DNA from: Erigeron canadensis | Lineage: Eukaryota; Streptophyta; Magnoliopsida; Asterales; Asteraceae | Assembly: GCF_010389155.1 (NCBI RefSeq) | Contig: NC_057764.1 | Span: 39,130,275-39,194,274 of the forward strand | Direction: 5' to 3' | Length of the DNA: 64,000 bases | In this document: piece by piece, positions 46,141-58,148 of the stretch | Layout: every line of letters starts with the position of its first letter | Numbering within the stretch: position 1 is the first letter of the stretch | Translations under genes and position numbers: made by a program | The notes under the pieces: generated by a model | Seen by the model: the letters and a program-made list of their open reading frames with translations, nothing else | Databases searched by the model: none | What the model was told of the DNA's origin: nothing

Positions 46141-47054
46141 TGTTTATATATATATGCATCATATATAATGTATCTATATCCAACTTATAAGATTGGAACA
46201 CATACGCATTTTATGTATGTAATCAAAGCGGTAAGCTTTATAACTTGATCATACACGTAGTAATTGTCTAATTTAATCAAAAACTAAGCTAAATACTGAA
46301 TTCATACTGTTAATTACAGGGAAAACATTATGCATGTGGAGTAATTTTGGACCAATATTCTATACCTTTTAGTTTTCGAATTGCTACATATATGCCCTTT
46401 TCTCTGCTTGAATCCCAAATTATGTCGTCAATTGTAAACACAAGTAGCTAAACATGTGTTAAACATCTATGCCATGAAAAATAGATCAAAACCGATTTGA
46501 TGCCAAGGTAATCGATCAAACACCCAAAATACTAAAGGGACCAAGAAAAGGTTTGATGGTGAAATTCACAACACGATTAATCGGTTCAAATATCTTGAAT
46601 TCATATTCCTTTGAATTTAATCGATTAGACACCAGCTGCAACTGCAAGACTTAAGACGTACAAATACACAAACAAAATATTTAAACTTAATTGTGATCTA
46701 CATTTACTATATATATATATATCAATATATATTTCTTAATTTTACAAAATTAAAAAAACAATTCTCATGTAATGACATATGCGCAGGGACGGCCATGTAA
46801 AGATAAATGTATCAAACATCTACATATGCAGATTCTACCAGAATATAACATTATGGATGAATTATTTTTGTACGATATTAATAGAGTACATCTTAATTCG
46901 ATATTAAGAGAAACAAATTAGGAAATCAAGAGCCCTAATGACATATAATTAATCCATATAAGAACTAATCAGTAATTACTAGAGGTAAATTATAAATTAC
47001 GTACCTTGCAACTTAAGAGTAGATCTAGGAATATATCGATCTTTTTTATGTGAT
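46141..47054. other. Intergenic, downstream of the minus-strand MIR396
   Basis: AT-rich without recognisable protein genes. It may include the 3' part of the MIR396 primary transcript. Confidence 0.4.
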
Positions 47055-47205
47055 TTGGTTGATCCTTTTTCTATCTTCCCACAGCTTTATTGAACTGCAA
47101 ACATTGAAGCAAGATGGATCTAACAGATCGATCTAGCTAGCTAGATTGAAGCATGCAGTTCAAGAAAGCTGTGGAAGAACAGAAAGAGCACCATTGCATC
47201 GGTCA
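47055..47205 (-). ncRNA. MIR396: MIR396 precursor (miR396a-type), minus strand
   Basis: On the minus strand, 47176-47156 begins TTCCACAGCTTTCTTGAACT and ends in G, the miR396a-5p sequence. The 3' arm at 47095-47075 begins GTTCAATAAAGCTGTGGGAA and ends in G, which matches the known miR396a-3p and pairs with a 2-nt overhang. The loop (about 60 nt) contains GATCTAGCTAGCTAG. Stem flanks (CTTTCTGTTC before, GATAGAAAAAG after) pair further. It differs from the 35.0-kb hairpin in the last miRNA base and in the star strand, so both classic miR396 isoforms come from this window. Targets are GRF transcription factors. Confidence 0.95.
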
Positions 47206-47344
47206 TTTCAAGATTCTTGATCAATATTCTATCTCTAGCGCAAAAGCCTAATGAATTAGCTAGCTAGCTGCTAGCGAGGGTACGTAATTGTTGTTTAAAT
47301 TTTACACTAAGTAAGTGGGGAAGCAAGGCAGTGTATGTGTGGAG

Positions 47345-47386
47345 TAGTGTGTGAAGAAGAGGAGAGGCCGGGTTAGTATATATAGG
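47345..47386 (-). promoter_or_regulatory. TATA box upstream of the minus-strand MIR396
   Basis: TTCCTATATATACTAACC on the minus strand (about 47388-47371) is a plant Pol II TATA box. A start near 47345 would place the hairpin about 170 nt into the transcript, a usual distance for MIR genes. Confidence 0.55.
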
Positions 47387-47685
47387 AAAAGGAAGTCATA
47401 TTTTTACCTCCAATCCCAAGAAGAATATCGGTATAATAATAATATAACAAAAACTCTCTTCATAGTACCCTACCTTCTTTCCAGCTCCTCTCGATCGCTA
47501 CTTTATTCTATATCTATATATATATCTAATTACTTTTGTTTGAAATTATATACAAGAGCTTTAGTTATGAAAAATGTAATACGAAGTATATATCCATTTT
47601 GTTATATAGAAACTTAATAAAAATACTTTAAACAATGTAACTTCCTTTGGGGAAAAAAATAGTTGTAGTTCATCTTACTACTATA

Positions 47686-47930
47686 CTAGCATGGTATCTG
47701 CGCAATGCGACGGTAATCCTGACAGCAACGGTGTGGTGGCAGGGGACTATTGGTGGTGGAGACGGTGTCGAGTGATGTAGATTATTAATGTAAAAGAAAT
47801 AATATAAAAGGTTAATGAAGATATTTTAAAAGATCAACGACCAATAGTGTAACTTAATCATTATGATATTTTAGACAAATCTCTTCATCTAACATCTTTA
47901 TAAATATATATATATATATAATAGTATAGA
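47686..47930 (-). mobile_element. Non-autonomous Helitron, 245 bp, canonical ends
   Basis: Minus strand: A^TCTATACTATTATATATA at 47930; GCGCAGATACCATGCTAG^T at 47686 after the CCGTCGCATTGCGC hairpin. It is a clean copy lacking coding sequence. Confidence 0.7.
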
Positions 47931-47958
47931 TAGAATTACTTATGATTGTGATCATGAA

Positions 47959-48634
47959 CTAGATGGGTGTCTGCACATTGCAGCAGCAAAAATAGATAAC
48001 GCTCGAGGTGAGATGTGAAGCGGAGGAAGGGAAGGGGAGGGGACGAACGATGAGTTAAGATTTTTGATATGTATTTGTGTGTGAGGAAGAAATAGAGTTT
48101 GAATTTTTTGTAAGGCTATTTTAGTCCCAGTGTATAAAATGGAAATAAGAATGTATTAGACATATCAGGTTATTAAAATTTTAAAGCGGTGGTGCCACTT
48201 TGTTTTATAAGGTAGTCAAGGTTGTAAATATCGCTTTCGGTATTGTATCGGTCAACCCCCGATATGCGATATATCGGGGATATATCTGGGATAATATCGG
48301 ATACCCTAATTTGTAAATGAATTTATCTAATATATATATACTAACAATATATACATTTTTACATAAGTTTTCATACCTTTCAATCTTAATTGCTATGTTA
48401 CGAAGCAAATTTTACATACCTTTTAATCTTAACGTCAGAAACCCTATTTTTTGGTTTTAACCCGTGTTTTTTTTTTAAGTCAAACTTTTTTTGACCGATA
48501 TTGACCGACTTTTGATCAAAACGATAAGTTCAACCGATAACCCATATTTCGTATCAGTTAAAGGCCGATATCCGGTATATCACCGATATATCGACCGATA
48601 TAACTGATATTTGCAACCATGAAGGTAGTATAGA
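47959..48634 (-). mobile_element. Helitron interrupted by a hAT MITE
   Basis: Minus strand: A^TCTATACTACCTT at 48634 and GCTGCAATGTGCAGACACCC, then ATCTAG^T at 47959. A 405-bp MITE with an 8-bp duplication of Helitron sequence is inserted at 48217-48621. Without it the element would be about 263 bp. Confidence 0.6.
48217..48621. mobile_element. hAT-type MITE, 405 bp, target duplication AAGGTAGT
   Basis: AAGGTAGT at 48209-48216 and 48622-48629. The ends CAAGGTTGTAAATATCGC and, reversed, CATGGTTGCAAATATCAG are inverted repeats. The interior is rich in CCGATAT/ATATCGG motifs (for example 48263-48290 and 48538-48600). Non-coding. Confidence 0.8.
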
Positions 48635-48639
48635 TAAAA

Positions 48640-49106
48640 TACAATCAATAAAAATCTTGTTCTTACAATCAATAAAAGTCTTAATCGGTGCATGAAAGTA
48701 TTGTACGAGTAAATTTTTTGTTTATTTGCTTTTTTGTTGTTATTGGTATGTTTGGCACAATAGCTTTAAGTTGGGACTATGATTAGGAGCTTGGAGCTGA
48801 AGCTTGAAAATGAGGTTAGGAGTTGGGTTTTCTATTTCAACCTTTGTTACACAAGCTTTTATTTTAAATATTTTTCGAGGCTTTTAAGAGTTTTCAGGAT
48901 TGGGGTTTTTAAATTTAAATGCATGTCCATACAGAGTTATTATTTTGGAAATGAATTATATTTAAAAACTTTGGGATTTTAAGCTTCTAAAACCCCCTAA
49001 AAACCTCTCACCAAACAGTGTATTACAATTATAATATAACACTTGATATTTATTTTATATATTTTATTAATTAAATAATTAGGTATCACTAATTTATATA
49101 ATGACT
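48640..49106. other. Possible further TIR element, otherwise intergenic
   Basis: TGTTTGGCACAATAGC at 48749-48764 and the reversed CACTGTTTGGTGAGAGGTTT at 49019-49000 could be ends of a hAT MITE of about 275 bp with a non-functional frame inside (48779-48982). No exact 8-bp duplication was found. Confidence 0.35.
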
Positions 49107-49115
49107 CTAAAATAT

Positions 49116-50031
49116 GAGTTTTTTTTTCCAAATAGGTGTAATGGGAAAACTTATTTACCAAATTGGTATGGTTTGAAAAATATTACATTATATCTCCCAA
49201 TAACTATTAAACAACCACTTAAATTTATTTCTAAAAAAGTTACAACCTTTGGATGAAAAATTGCTGACCTAGATTTTCTTTTTAGATAACATTTACGTTC
49301 CTTTTTTCAATTTAATATTTAAAACTTAATAAAATTTCTCATATCCCTCATATGATTTCAAGTACAAAGTATATTGAAACATCATCAAATCAAAGTACTA
49401 ATATATCACAACATTGAATGAGGACTATCATTTTTAATCAAGTAAAAAGTATTTTTAAATTAACTTCCCTAAGCTGTCATAGTTTTGAATCTTGGTATGT
49501 ATTGTTATTACAAATTAATTATTTTTCTCTATATATTTATATGGAATTTATTTTTTCTTAATTTTCATCTTGAATCTGCTCAATATAAGCAAACTAACCT
49601 TTAATACTTTTTACATGCTTAGATTTTTTCATCACTTTGTGGTACAAGTACTATGCTTAGCAAGTACATTTATTATTTAAATTCATCCTTTTATGGCATT
49701 ATATAAACGAAAGATGAGTTAATATGCTTAAGTTGAAAATCCATAAATTTGATTTGATTTTTTTTGCTATATTTTAGGTTTATGTGTCATCAACCCATCA
49801 TCATATTTAACGTCTTATATTAGATTTAGAGATCAACTTTATCGTTATTATTGTCCGCTCAATACAGGAACATGATAATGGAAAAACATATGATAACTAA
49901 TCCTTTTTCTTGTTTTTATATATTATAAATATAATGTTTAATTAGGTTTTGTACTAAAATGGTAAATATTTTTGAAACCATACCAATTTGGTAAATAAGT
50001 TTTTCTACTACACCAATTTGAAAAAAAATTC
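49116..50031. mobile_element. MULE-type non-autonomous element, 916 bp, 9-bp target duplication CTAAAATAT
   Basis: CTAAAATAT at 49107-49115 and 50032-50040. Long inverted repeats of about 90 bp: left GAGTTTTTTTTTCCAAATAG, then AACTTATTTACCAAATTGGT and ATGGTTTGAAAAATATT; the reversed right end GAATTTTTTTTCAAATTGGT continues with the same two boxes. The interior has no coding capacity. Terminal G and 9-bp duplication fit the Mutator superfamily. Confidence 0.85.
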
Positions 50032-50040
50032 CTAAAATAT

Positions 50041-52559
50041 TATAGCATATGATAAAATAATAAATTACTGATCAAAATTTGTGTTAGAGTTTATGATTTG
50101 TATGTTATTATTGATGAAGTATTTGAATAGAACAGAACATGGGTATGTACATATATCCAACCCAAGTAGATCCATATACGGACAACGTGGGCCCACTAAC
50201 ACTTGTCAGGGATGACATCTCAGCAGCTTGCAAAAAGTTTAACTCGCCGTTTAGCATGTGTTCCTCAGTTCCTCGCACCTACTCGATCAATATATATTTT
50301 AGATTAAGATATTAGAGGCATATATATATATCACAAATTAAGTGAAAATAAATACATTATGCTTTTATACATCACCGGAATTATTTTCTATATACTTCAT
50401 TATTTTTCATAACTAAAGCGACCTCATCATTAGAGTTTTCTAAAAACAATAAGTATATTTTTTGTTTGTTTCTCATAAAATATTTAGAAAATCTTCTATC
50501 TTATTGTAATTTTTTTAATATTGGTACACATATAATCCTCTGTTTACACATGAAAGTATATAACTTAATTAGTTAGATGCTACAAGATATTAGTAAAAAA
50601 AAGTAAGCATTTATTATCATGTACCGTCTTAATACTCAAAATATACATTATAAGACTGAAATCCGGACCGAGCTAGTTGTGGCCCGAACCAAATAACTAG
50701 AAACTGAAATGTGCAACCTGGATTGAGGACCGCAATCATATATAAGACTGAAATGAAACAACATATCAAATTCAAAGTGCCTACACAACATGATTTACGA
50801 CGACGGTTGGTGAAATAGATTTCAAAATACGTATAGTTAAATATTTCCACGTGTAATACAAAATGTTGGGTGTATGTAGAATTATATCTTTACGTTATGA
50901 GTGGAAAGTTAATTCGGAATACGTTCATTTGGTAGCTTTTACTTTAAAGGTAGTAACTTTATTAATACTTATTCAAATATGATATCTCTAACCCAATAGG
51001 GACGAGTTTAAGGATGTAACTTAATTTATTTCCCAACTAAAATGGGGCAAGAAATGAAAGATTGCAAGTGAAACTAGGTATATATGGGGATGGATCCCAT
51101 ATATATATATATATATAATTAATGTCTGTCTATTGTCATCCCTATTCACGGAGAACAAGTTACGTTGGTTTTTACATGGAAATCGATAAGTATATTTATA
51201 GTTTAACTCAGTTAATTTGGGTTATTGGTTAGTAGTTGTTTTGGACCGGTCTGAATTGAGGCCCGGACCAAGCTACTAAAAGTTTTACCCATCGGTGGCG
51301 GGTTAATTAGTTAATTACTGGCCAATTTTTCGGGTTTTTTGAGCCGAACTACTTTCTTATCACCCTCAACTATTTAAAACAATGTCGAATAGAATATATA
51401 TAGTTTGGTTTACATCCGGATAGATAAAAGGCCTAGAGGTTATATGATGCAATCTGGATGATGTAATAGTCAAGTGATTTTGAATTGTGATGATCATTGA
51501 TCAACACCACATGGTCTTTTTGTAATAAGGCCCTTGCCTAATTTATGTACGTTTAGCTGGCGCTCAATTATTTAAGCCAAATTTCACAATAATACAATTA
51601 ACTAATAATTCCACCTTTCATGTACATGCTTGTTAGTTGGCAGTTGATAATTATATTTATATGTTTGTTTTATACAAGTAGCTAAAGATTAATAAATTTC
51701 ACAATGCTTGTTTGTAGGTAATAATATATACTCGTAATAGCTAAGAGGGGCGGAACTATATATCAAGGGGAGGGTTAGTCTGGGCTACGAGTCCGTTCAA
51801 CTCATGTAAAGTAAATCTTTTTGAAATACGTTGATTTTTTTATTTGTGCTAGGGATCAACGAAATTTGGGATACCGGTTAATGTGGATAGGTAACTTTAA
51901 ATATTTGAGATATTTTTATAGCAACAAAGTTATAAAGATGTATTTAAGTAACTAAATGGATATATTAACTAACAAAAATGCTAAATGCTAAAAATAACGA
52001 AAAATTGTTATCAAGTGCTTAAAAATCGTGACAATGTAGTAATTAGCGTTACTTTTCTAGAATATGAGGCTAATGTTAAAAAATAATTACTACAAGTCAT
52101 TCGGAATTCTAATTTTGTTACTGCTAGCTAATATATATACTCGTTCCACGAAAAAAGGGAAAAAAAAACGTTTGATTGTTACGTATTGTCCAACGCATGG
52201 TGTCAGGTTCTATTAAACTTATGTTTTGCTGCCTCCCCTTCATCAGTTCATTGTTAAAAAGCCCAATTTCATTTAATTAGGGAAAAACAAAACTAAAATT
52301 TTCAATCGAAAACACTAATTATTTACCTTGTCTCAGTTTTATTTAAGGTTCAACTATCAATACACAAACCATGTATGTTTATAATTTGTTTATTATGGAT
52401 TGAAAATTTAAAATCTTTTAATTGATATCAAAAACTCTTTGTACCCTTTTAATTATGTTACTGTATATCAGTATTTAAATGAGAAATTGAGATATTAACA
52501 TCCAAAATATCAATCAATAATCACCAAGCATTATCAAGAATGGAAATAGATATAATTTA
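50041..52559. other. Gene-free AT-rich stretch
   Basis: No gene is recognised. A hAT-like left end (GAGGGGCGGAACTATATATC, near 51746) has no partner. (TA)n tracts are present at 50316-50330 and 51100-51117. Confidence 0.4.
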
Positions 52560-52567
52560 AGTTCAAT

Positions 52568-52751
52568 CAGAGGCGGTACCAGGAAAATTTCGAAAGGAGG
52601 CAAAATTAAAAGTCCAAAAAAACAAAATTCTAAAAGGGGGCAAAATGTTAAAAACCTATAGAAAAATTTAAAAATTTCAAAAATACATGACAAAATCTAA
52701 ATTTTGTAAGGGACATTTGCCCTTCTTACCCTCCATGTAGGCACGCCACTG
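52568..52751. mobile_element. hAT-type MITE, 184 bp, target duplication AGTTCAAT
   Basis: AGTTCAAT at 52560-52567 and 52752-52759. Ends CAGAGGCGGTACCAGG and, reversed, CAGTGGCGTGCCTACA form a hAT-like inverted repeat. The interior is AAAATTT-rich and non-coding. Confidence 0.85.
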
Positions 52752-52759
52752 AGTTCAAT

Positions 52760-55371
52760 GCATTTAATTTTAATGCACCAATAGAAAGAAAGAAAGAAGT
52801 TGTCCATGCTCATATCTATACTATAGATGTGTGTATATATATGGCGCAACATCCTTAAAGAGCTTGTACGTACTCGTAATACTGCGGTAGTCCCCGTAAT
52901 TATAATTTCCGGGTTATCTTGTTTATGACTAAAGGGGTGTGGGTAACGCAGGTCCCATGACGTACCGGAGGTACGTACAAAAGATAATTCTAATTGTATT
53001 AGACTGCAGGAGGAATTAAAGTACACTTAGATTATTAGTTTTAATCTGTTCCGATCCAATCCATGATGTTATATTTTGGTGGTATATAAAGTTTCAAAAG
53101 CATATGTTTTTATACGTTGCCGTCTCCGAAAAATCAAAAATATTTCGAGGCCTGGCTCGAAAATGAAATACGGACCCATAATATTTTAACACCATATGAA
53201 AAATTTTGGAGCCTAATATAAAATCTCAATTAAACACGATATAAGTAAATTTAAAGTCTTCATTTCATTATATATTTTGATATATCAAGATCATAGAAAC
53301 ACAACCAATAAAACTAACATATGAGGGTGCAACTTGTAATTAATAAAACTTATATTATATATTTGTAAAGCTCTGTATTTGCAAGGGACTAAATTGAGAA
53401 ATAAAAAGAATAAAATATTGAATAAAGCTTATCTTCTTCATCGGTGTATTACGCAAGCTCGATTCCGGCGACCAAAATATCTCACAGTCAAAATTCTCAC
53501 CCACCCCTCATTTCCCATCTACAAAAAAATTACATAAGGTCGTCCCTTTCCGTTCAACCTTTACCGTCTACTCCCAATCTCCGACATCGCAGCCACCACT
53601 TGCAGGTACTGGGCCCTCAAAAAGAGTGGGCCTGGCTCGATGGCACCCATTGCACCCCTCAGAGCCGGCCCTGTTTTTATAGTTTCATTAGGGTGGAGGA
53701 AGTACAAAACTTGAAATAAAAGTATAAAACCCAATAGATCCTCTAGGTACAATGCATGTTGTATATACAGTTGTACATTGTGTAATAAAATATTGTATTT
53801 CTATTATAGATCGCTAAAATATGTTGTTGATATAGGAATGAGAATCCCTTAAGTTTCCCCAAGTTGGGGGGATGTCGACCCTTTTAGAGCACTTTAAAAT
53901 GCCTAAATGAAAGTTAAATTAGTAGGATACGAAGACACTATGTGCTCTTATATTAACGATGTACATAACGAAAGTTAATTAGTCGGACATATTAGACATG
54001 TTGTGTGTATATCATTATTCATTATATTAAACATCATTTTAGCAGATTTTATATTTTCAATTTTAAAATTCAATATCATTTAATATGATTTCTAAGCCAA
54101 TAATTTGTATCGACATATTTAGCTCTTAAATTTTAGTCTTTAACTTTTAACTAATGGACTAGTATTTTAAAATTATACTAGATTTTAGACCCGTTTTTAA
54201 TACTGGACACGGATTTACGATATTATCAATATTAGATCTTTACACATTTAAGACATAAAAGCTTACAATTTTGAAGATATACGGTTATAAATGTTATATT
54301 TTGCAAGTTATAATATAATAATCATAGGTTCGTCGCTGTCATTATTAGCCGAGACATATTGATGAAATTGTTTGGCGTAGTCATTCCACAAGGCACATAC
54401 AATAATAATTTCTCTATTATAGAATATTTTGAACTCAAATGTACTCATAATGTGATATTATTATGAAAGATAATTAATAATTTAAATATAAAGGTAATTG
54501 TGATCCTGTAATTGACATTCAAGTATATATGTTTGATTATGATGCGGGTCCATAACAGGCATGGGGTTTATTTTTAATTACCGGTTATATGATAATTAGA
54601 TAACAATTAAAATTGTTTTTATAATCTTTGATAACAATTATGACTCTTTATTTGAGTGACAACTGTAACTTTAAACATTAATACGCAAAACTAATATACA
54701 AAAAAAGAGAAAATTATGTACTTTTTTGATTGAGAGATGAAATGAATCTTTAATGGAGTTCATAATGATTTGGATTGAGTATTCAAGTAACCCTCTATTG
54801 TAAATCGTGTTTTGTTCCGTGATCTTCCCATGTTCTATGATTCCTATTGTGTTTAAGATAATAATGTTGTATATCGTTATCTATTATTATATTTGACATA
54901 TGTATCTAGAGTTCAAATTGTGTTTATATTAAATATTAAACTAATTATTATTATTATTTATAATTTATAAAAATCTAATCTAATATTTGTTAATAAGTCA
55001 TTAGGTTTTGAAATAATTTTTTATAAACAACATTTTGTATATTGAAACTTTTTAATTAATTAAATGATTATAAATTTTATAAAGTTCTCTCAAGTTAATG
55101 ACTAAAAATAAATATAAATTAAGTATCCAGGGCTAAAAAAATGTAAATTATTGATGGAAAACAAAAAACTATAAATTAATAAGACTTTTTCTATAAATTA
55201 ATATAAATACTAATATAATAATACATTTGGATAATGATTATTAGGATTTTTAATTTGTAGTTAATCTAAATGATGACATAAGCGAAAATCAATTTGATGG
55301 AATTGAACGATTTGATTGGTTAATAAGTTATTAGTTCAACTGTCTTATAGTATATATTAAGATAAGATATG
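52760..55371. other. Gene-free AT-rich stretch
   Basis: No gene is recognised. GAGGCCTGGCTCGAAAATGA at 53149-53168 and GTGGGCCTGGCTCGATGGC at 53625-53643, with a terminal CAGGGCCGGCTCT (reversed) at 53670-53658, look like pieces of a hAT-type element. The frame at 53444-53719 overlaps this and is not called a gene. Confidence 0.35.
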
Positions 55372-55606
55372 GAACTTCAATCTTGTACATTGTATGTAAC
55401 AAATTTTCAAATCCTATGCATTGTATGCATCAGAGTATATGTAACAATCACATAAGCTGCCACTTATAAGTTTTTGATTGGTCGAATACATACAATGCAC
55501 ATGATTTGAAAGTACATTACATATAATGCATGAGATTAAAGTTCAATACACACTAACACAATTCGTGTAAAGTTGTTTACATTTTAAAGTACTAATTTTT
55601 GTAACT
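55372..55606. mobile_element. Partial MITE of the AGTACTTTAAA family
   Basis: The right end AGTACTTTAAAATGTAAACA (reversed) and ACTTTACACGAATTGTG match the ends of 40381-40660. Internal TACATTGTATGTAAC and TACATACAATGCACA are shared. The left inverted repeat is incomplete. Confidence 0.55.
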
Positions 55607-56423
55607 AATTTTTAACCAGGAGGATTTTACAATTTTAAAAACAGTATACAATTATAATGAATTAAAACTAAAAAAAGTAGATCGATGAAGTGATAATCTT
55701 ACCAATCCAACCTGGGCTCGATCATAAGATGTGATTTCAATCATTATGGATGCCTAAATATAAGGGTATTAAAAAAAAATATTTTACTAACATCATAATT
55801 TCTGTGGGATAAGATGATGGCCTTTTTAAGCATAAGAAAGGTTCAAACTCAAATATCATCCAACCAACCCTAAAACCTCCGATAATAGAAAAGCCGGAAA
55901 CAAGTGGTGGGCTATGCCTATAACACACGCAACATCTTTATTGGATCTCATTAGTCCATATCCACATATCCATTTAGGGTTCTCTTTATATCCCTTTTAA
56001 TTCAACATAAATAAAAAAAACCTCCAATTCGAAAAAAAAATAGTCCAATTTGACTTCTCGGGTTCAAAGCCCAAATTAATCAGATCCCCCTGTCCTCCAA
56101 ACAATCTTTTTTGGATCACAATTGCAGGGCTCTTGGATTTCATCTCTGTTTTCTATATACTTCAGGTATATATAATTTTTATATTTATATGTATATAATA
56201 TATATTATTTTTCAAACCCTAATTCTAAAATTGCTTTTTCTTTCTATATATTCTTTGTGAAATTCATGTGTTTTGCTTGCTTGTTAATTATATAATGATA
56301 AAGTTAATTACTTTTTCTTGGTTTGTTCGGCTAATTAGCAAATTGAATTAAAGTCAAAACTTTTATGATGAAAATAAACCTAGATCTGTTCTGGGGTTCT
56401 TTTTTGTTTGACATATAGATATT

Positions 56424-56770
56424 AAAGTTTTAATCTTTTTGAGTTTGAAAGGTTGGTTTTGATTTTTTTTACTAAAAATTAACCATAATGAAAACATCAC
56501 CAGAATCATTATCAAGATTATACTCTAATTTAGTTTTAATTAGAGTCGTTAGGAACATTAATAATTCATAAAGTTTTAATCTTTTTGAGTTTTGAAAGGT
56601 GGTTTTTGTTTTTTTTACTAATAAATTAACCACAATGAAAACATCACCAGAATCATTATCAAGATTATACTATAATCTAGTCTTAATTAGAGTCGTTAGG
56701 AACCTTAATAATAAATAAAGTTTTAATCTTTTTGAGTTTTGAAAGGTGGTTTTTGGTTTTTTAGTATCAT
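56424..56770 (+). repeat. About 147-bp tandem repeat in the leader intron
   Basis: AAAGTTTTAATCTTTTTGAG starts at 56424, 56570 and 56717. The first two units also share AACCA(T/C)AATGAAAACATCAC, CAGAATCATTATCAAGATTA and TTAATTAGAGTCGTTAGGAA. A fourth, weak start is at 56849. The third copy is truncated. Confidence 0.9.
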
Positions 56771-57369
56771 ATCAAGAATCATTGACAAGATTATTCTCTA
56801 CTCTAGGCTTTTTTAGTTAACAGAGTCATTTGGAACCTTGATATTTAATAAAGTTTTGTTCTTTAGTCATAGATCTAAGTAAGGGCGAATTTTGGTACAA
56901 TATTGATAGTTTTCGTTACAGTTTATTAAACAGATCAGAATTTTTGTTTATGTTTGTCAAAAAGAACAAACAGATCGAGGGGTCTTTAATGATAAAGATA
57001 CAGATCTAGGCTTTTTTAGCTAATCAGAGTCATTTGGAACCTTGATAATCCATAAAGTTTTCATCTTTACTCATAGATTTAAATAAGCGTAAATTTAGAT
57101 ATAATTTTGATATTTTTCATTCCAGTTTAGTTACAAAAAAAAAAAAAAAGATCACAATTTTCGCTTATATTTGTCAAAAAGAACAAACAGATCTACGGGT
57201 CTTCTATGATAAAGTTATAGACTTTGGTATTATCTGCGATCCGTGGTTAGAACTTTATTGGTTATCCGGATATCTGATGACTGGATTGTAATATTTGGAA
57301 GTTGGAAGTATGTAAACGTCTAAATCATTAGGTCCACCGAATAGAAGAAAACTAGTATAAAATTTTCTA

Positions 57370-57545
57370 GACTAAGGTTTCCAACTCTAATATCAAGGGT
57401 CACATGTTCGAATCCCGTCTTGAGCTTTGTTGCTAGCCAATATTCTTGGCGTGCGAGTTGAATTTACCCGGTGGGGGGGGGGGGGGGATCGGGTAGGCCC
57501 TCGGTATCCAGTCCGGATACCCGTGGTACATATATATATGTATAG
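57370..57545 (+). mobile_element. SINE-like piece with a poly-G run
   Basis: GTTCGAATCCCG (57413-57424) is a B box, with a weak A-box-like stretch about 35 bp before. The body reads GAGTTGAATTTACCCGGTG, a run of 15 G (57473-57487), then ATCGGGTAGGCCCTCGGTAT. It lies inside the leader intron. Confidence 0.4.
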
Positions 57546-58148
57546 CATTAGCTCAAAGTATGATTGAATTTAATGTTGTTTAATATATCGACATCTTGGC
57601 ATGGTATCTTTTTTCCCAAAGTTTGTTCGAATCCCTTTAAACACACATTTACCTGATTCGAGCGAGTCGGAGAGAGATGCCCAGATTGTTTCACCTACAT
57701 GACGAAGAGTTTCTCCTTGTCAGAGCCATTATATTAATGGTTGACAATTTTTGAAGCTTCATACTTGCCGAATGTGAAAGTGTATTACTTTACTTAACCC
57801 CGACTCACATAATTATGTAAAGCGGGGAATTCTTGTGTTATCTAAATTTCTAATGATTCCTATTGGTATAAGATCTGGGAAGCTGGGAGTGGTGAGTGCT
57901 ATCATATTGAATCCCATGGAAGGATGTGATCATAGTATATGTCTTATGTCTGTGTGTTATTTTTCTTTGATGTGTTATGCTTTTTTGATGCTGGTCAATA
58001 CCATAGGCGATTCTAAAGTAAAACAGACATGACAGAAGCATGATTGAGTTTTATGTCAATCTGTTATGAGCATTTATTATTCAAAGTTGTTCTCTAATCG
58101 TTTTCTGTGTTGGTTTTTAAAATCAGGTCATCACTTTGTTTTCCCCTC

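Larger units (their letters stand above)
55985..58148 (+). promoter_or_regulatory. Promoter, 5' leader and long leader intron of the DAYSLEEPER-like gene
   Basis: A TATA-like CTTTATATCCC at 55985-55995 precedes a probable leader exon ending TACTTCAG/GTATATATAA at 56165/56166. The matching acceptor AAAATCAG lies at 58119-58126, 22 bp before the ATG, giving a leader intron of about 1.96 kb. Inferred from splice motifs and from known leader introns in such genes; not proven. Confidence 0.5.

Noticed and set aside
48749..49019. Second hAT MITE next to the nested one
   Set aside because: TGTTTGG-type inverted ends are present but no matching 8-bp duplication could be found, so it is only mentioned as a possibility.
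53444..53752. Overlapping open frames on both strands
   Set aside because: They cover a repeat-like segment with GGGCCTGGCTCGA motifs and a CAGGGCCGGCTCT terminus; translations resemble nothing known.
58107..58148. Upstream extension of the DAYSLEEPER-like protein by 14 codons
   Set aside because: It would start at GTG and run through an intron acceptor (AAAATCAG at 58119-58126). The ATG at 58149 fits the family.
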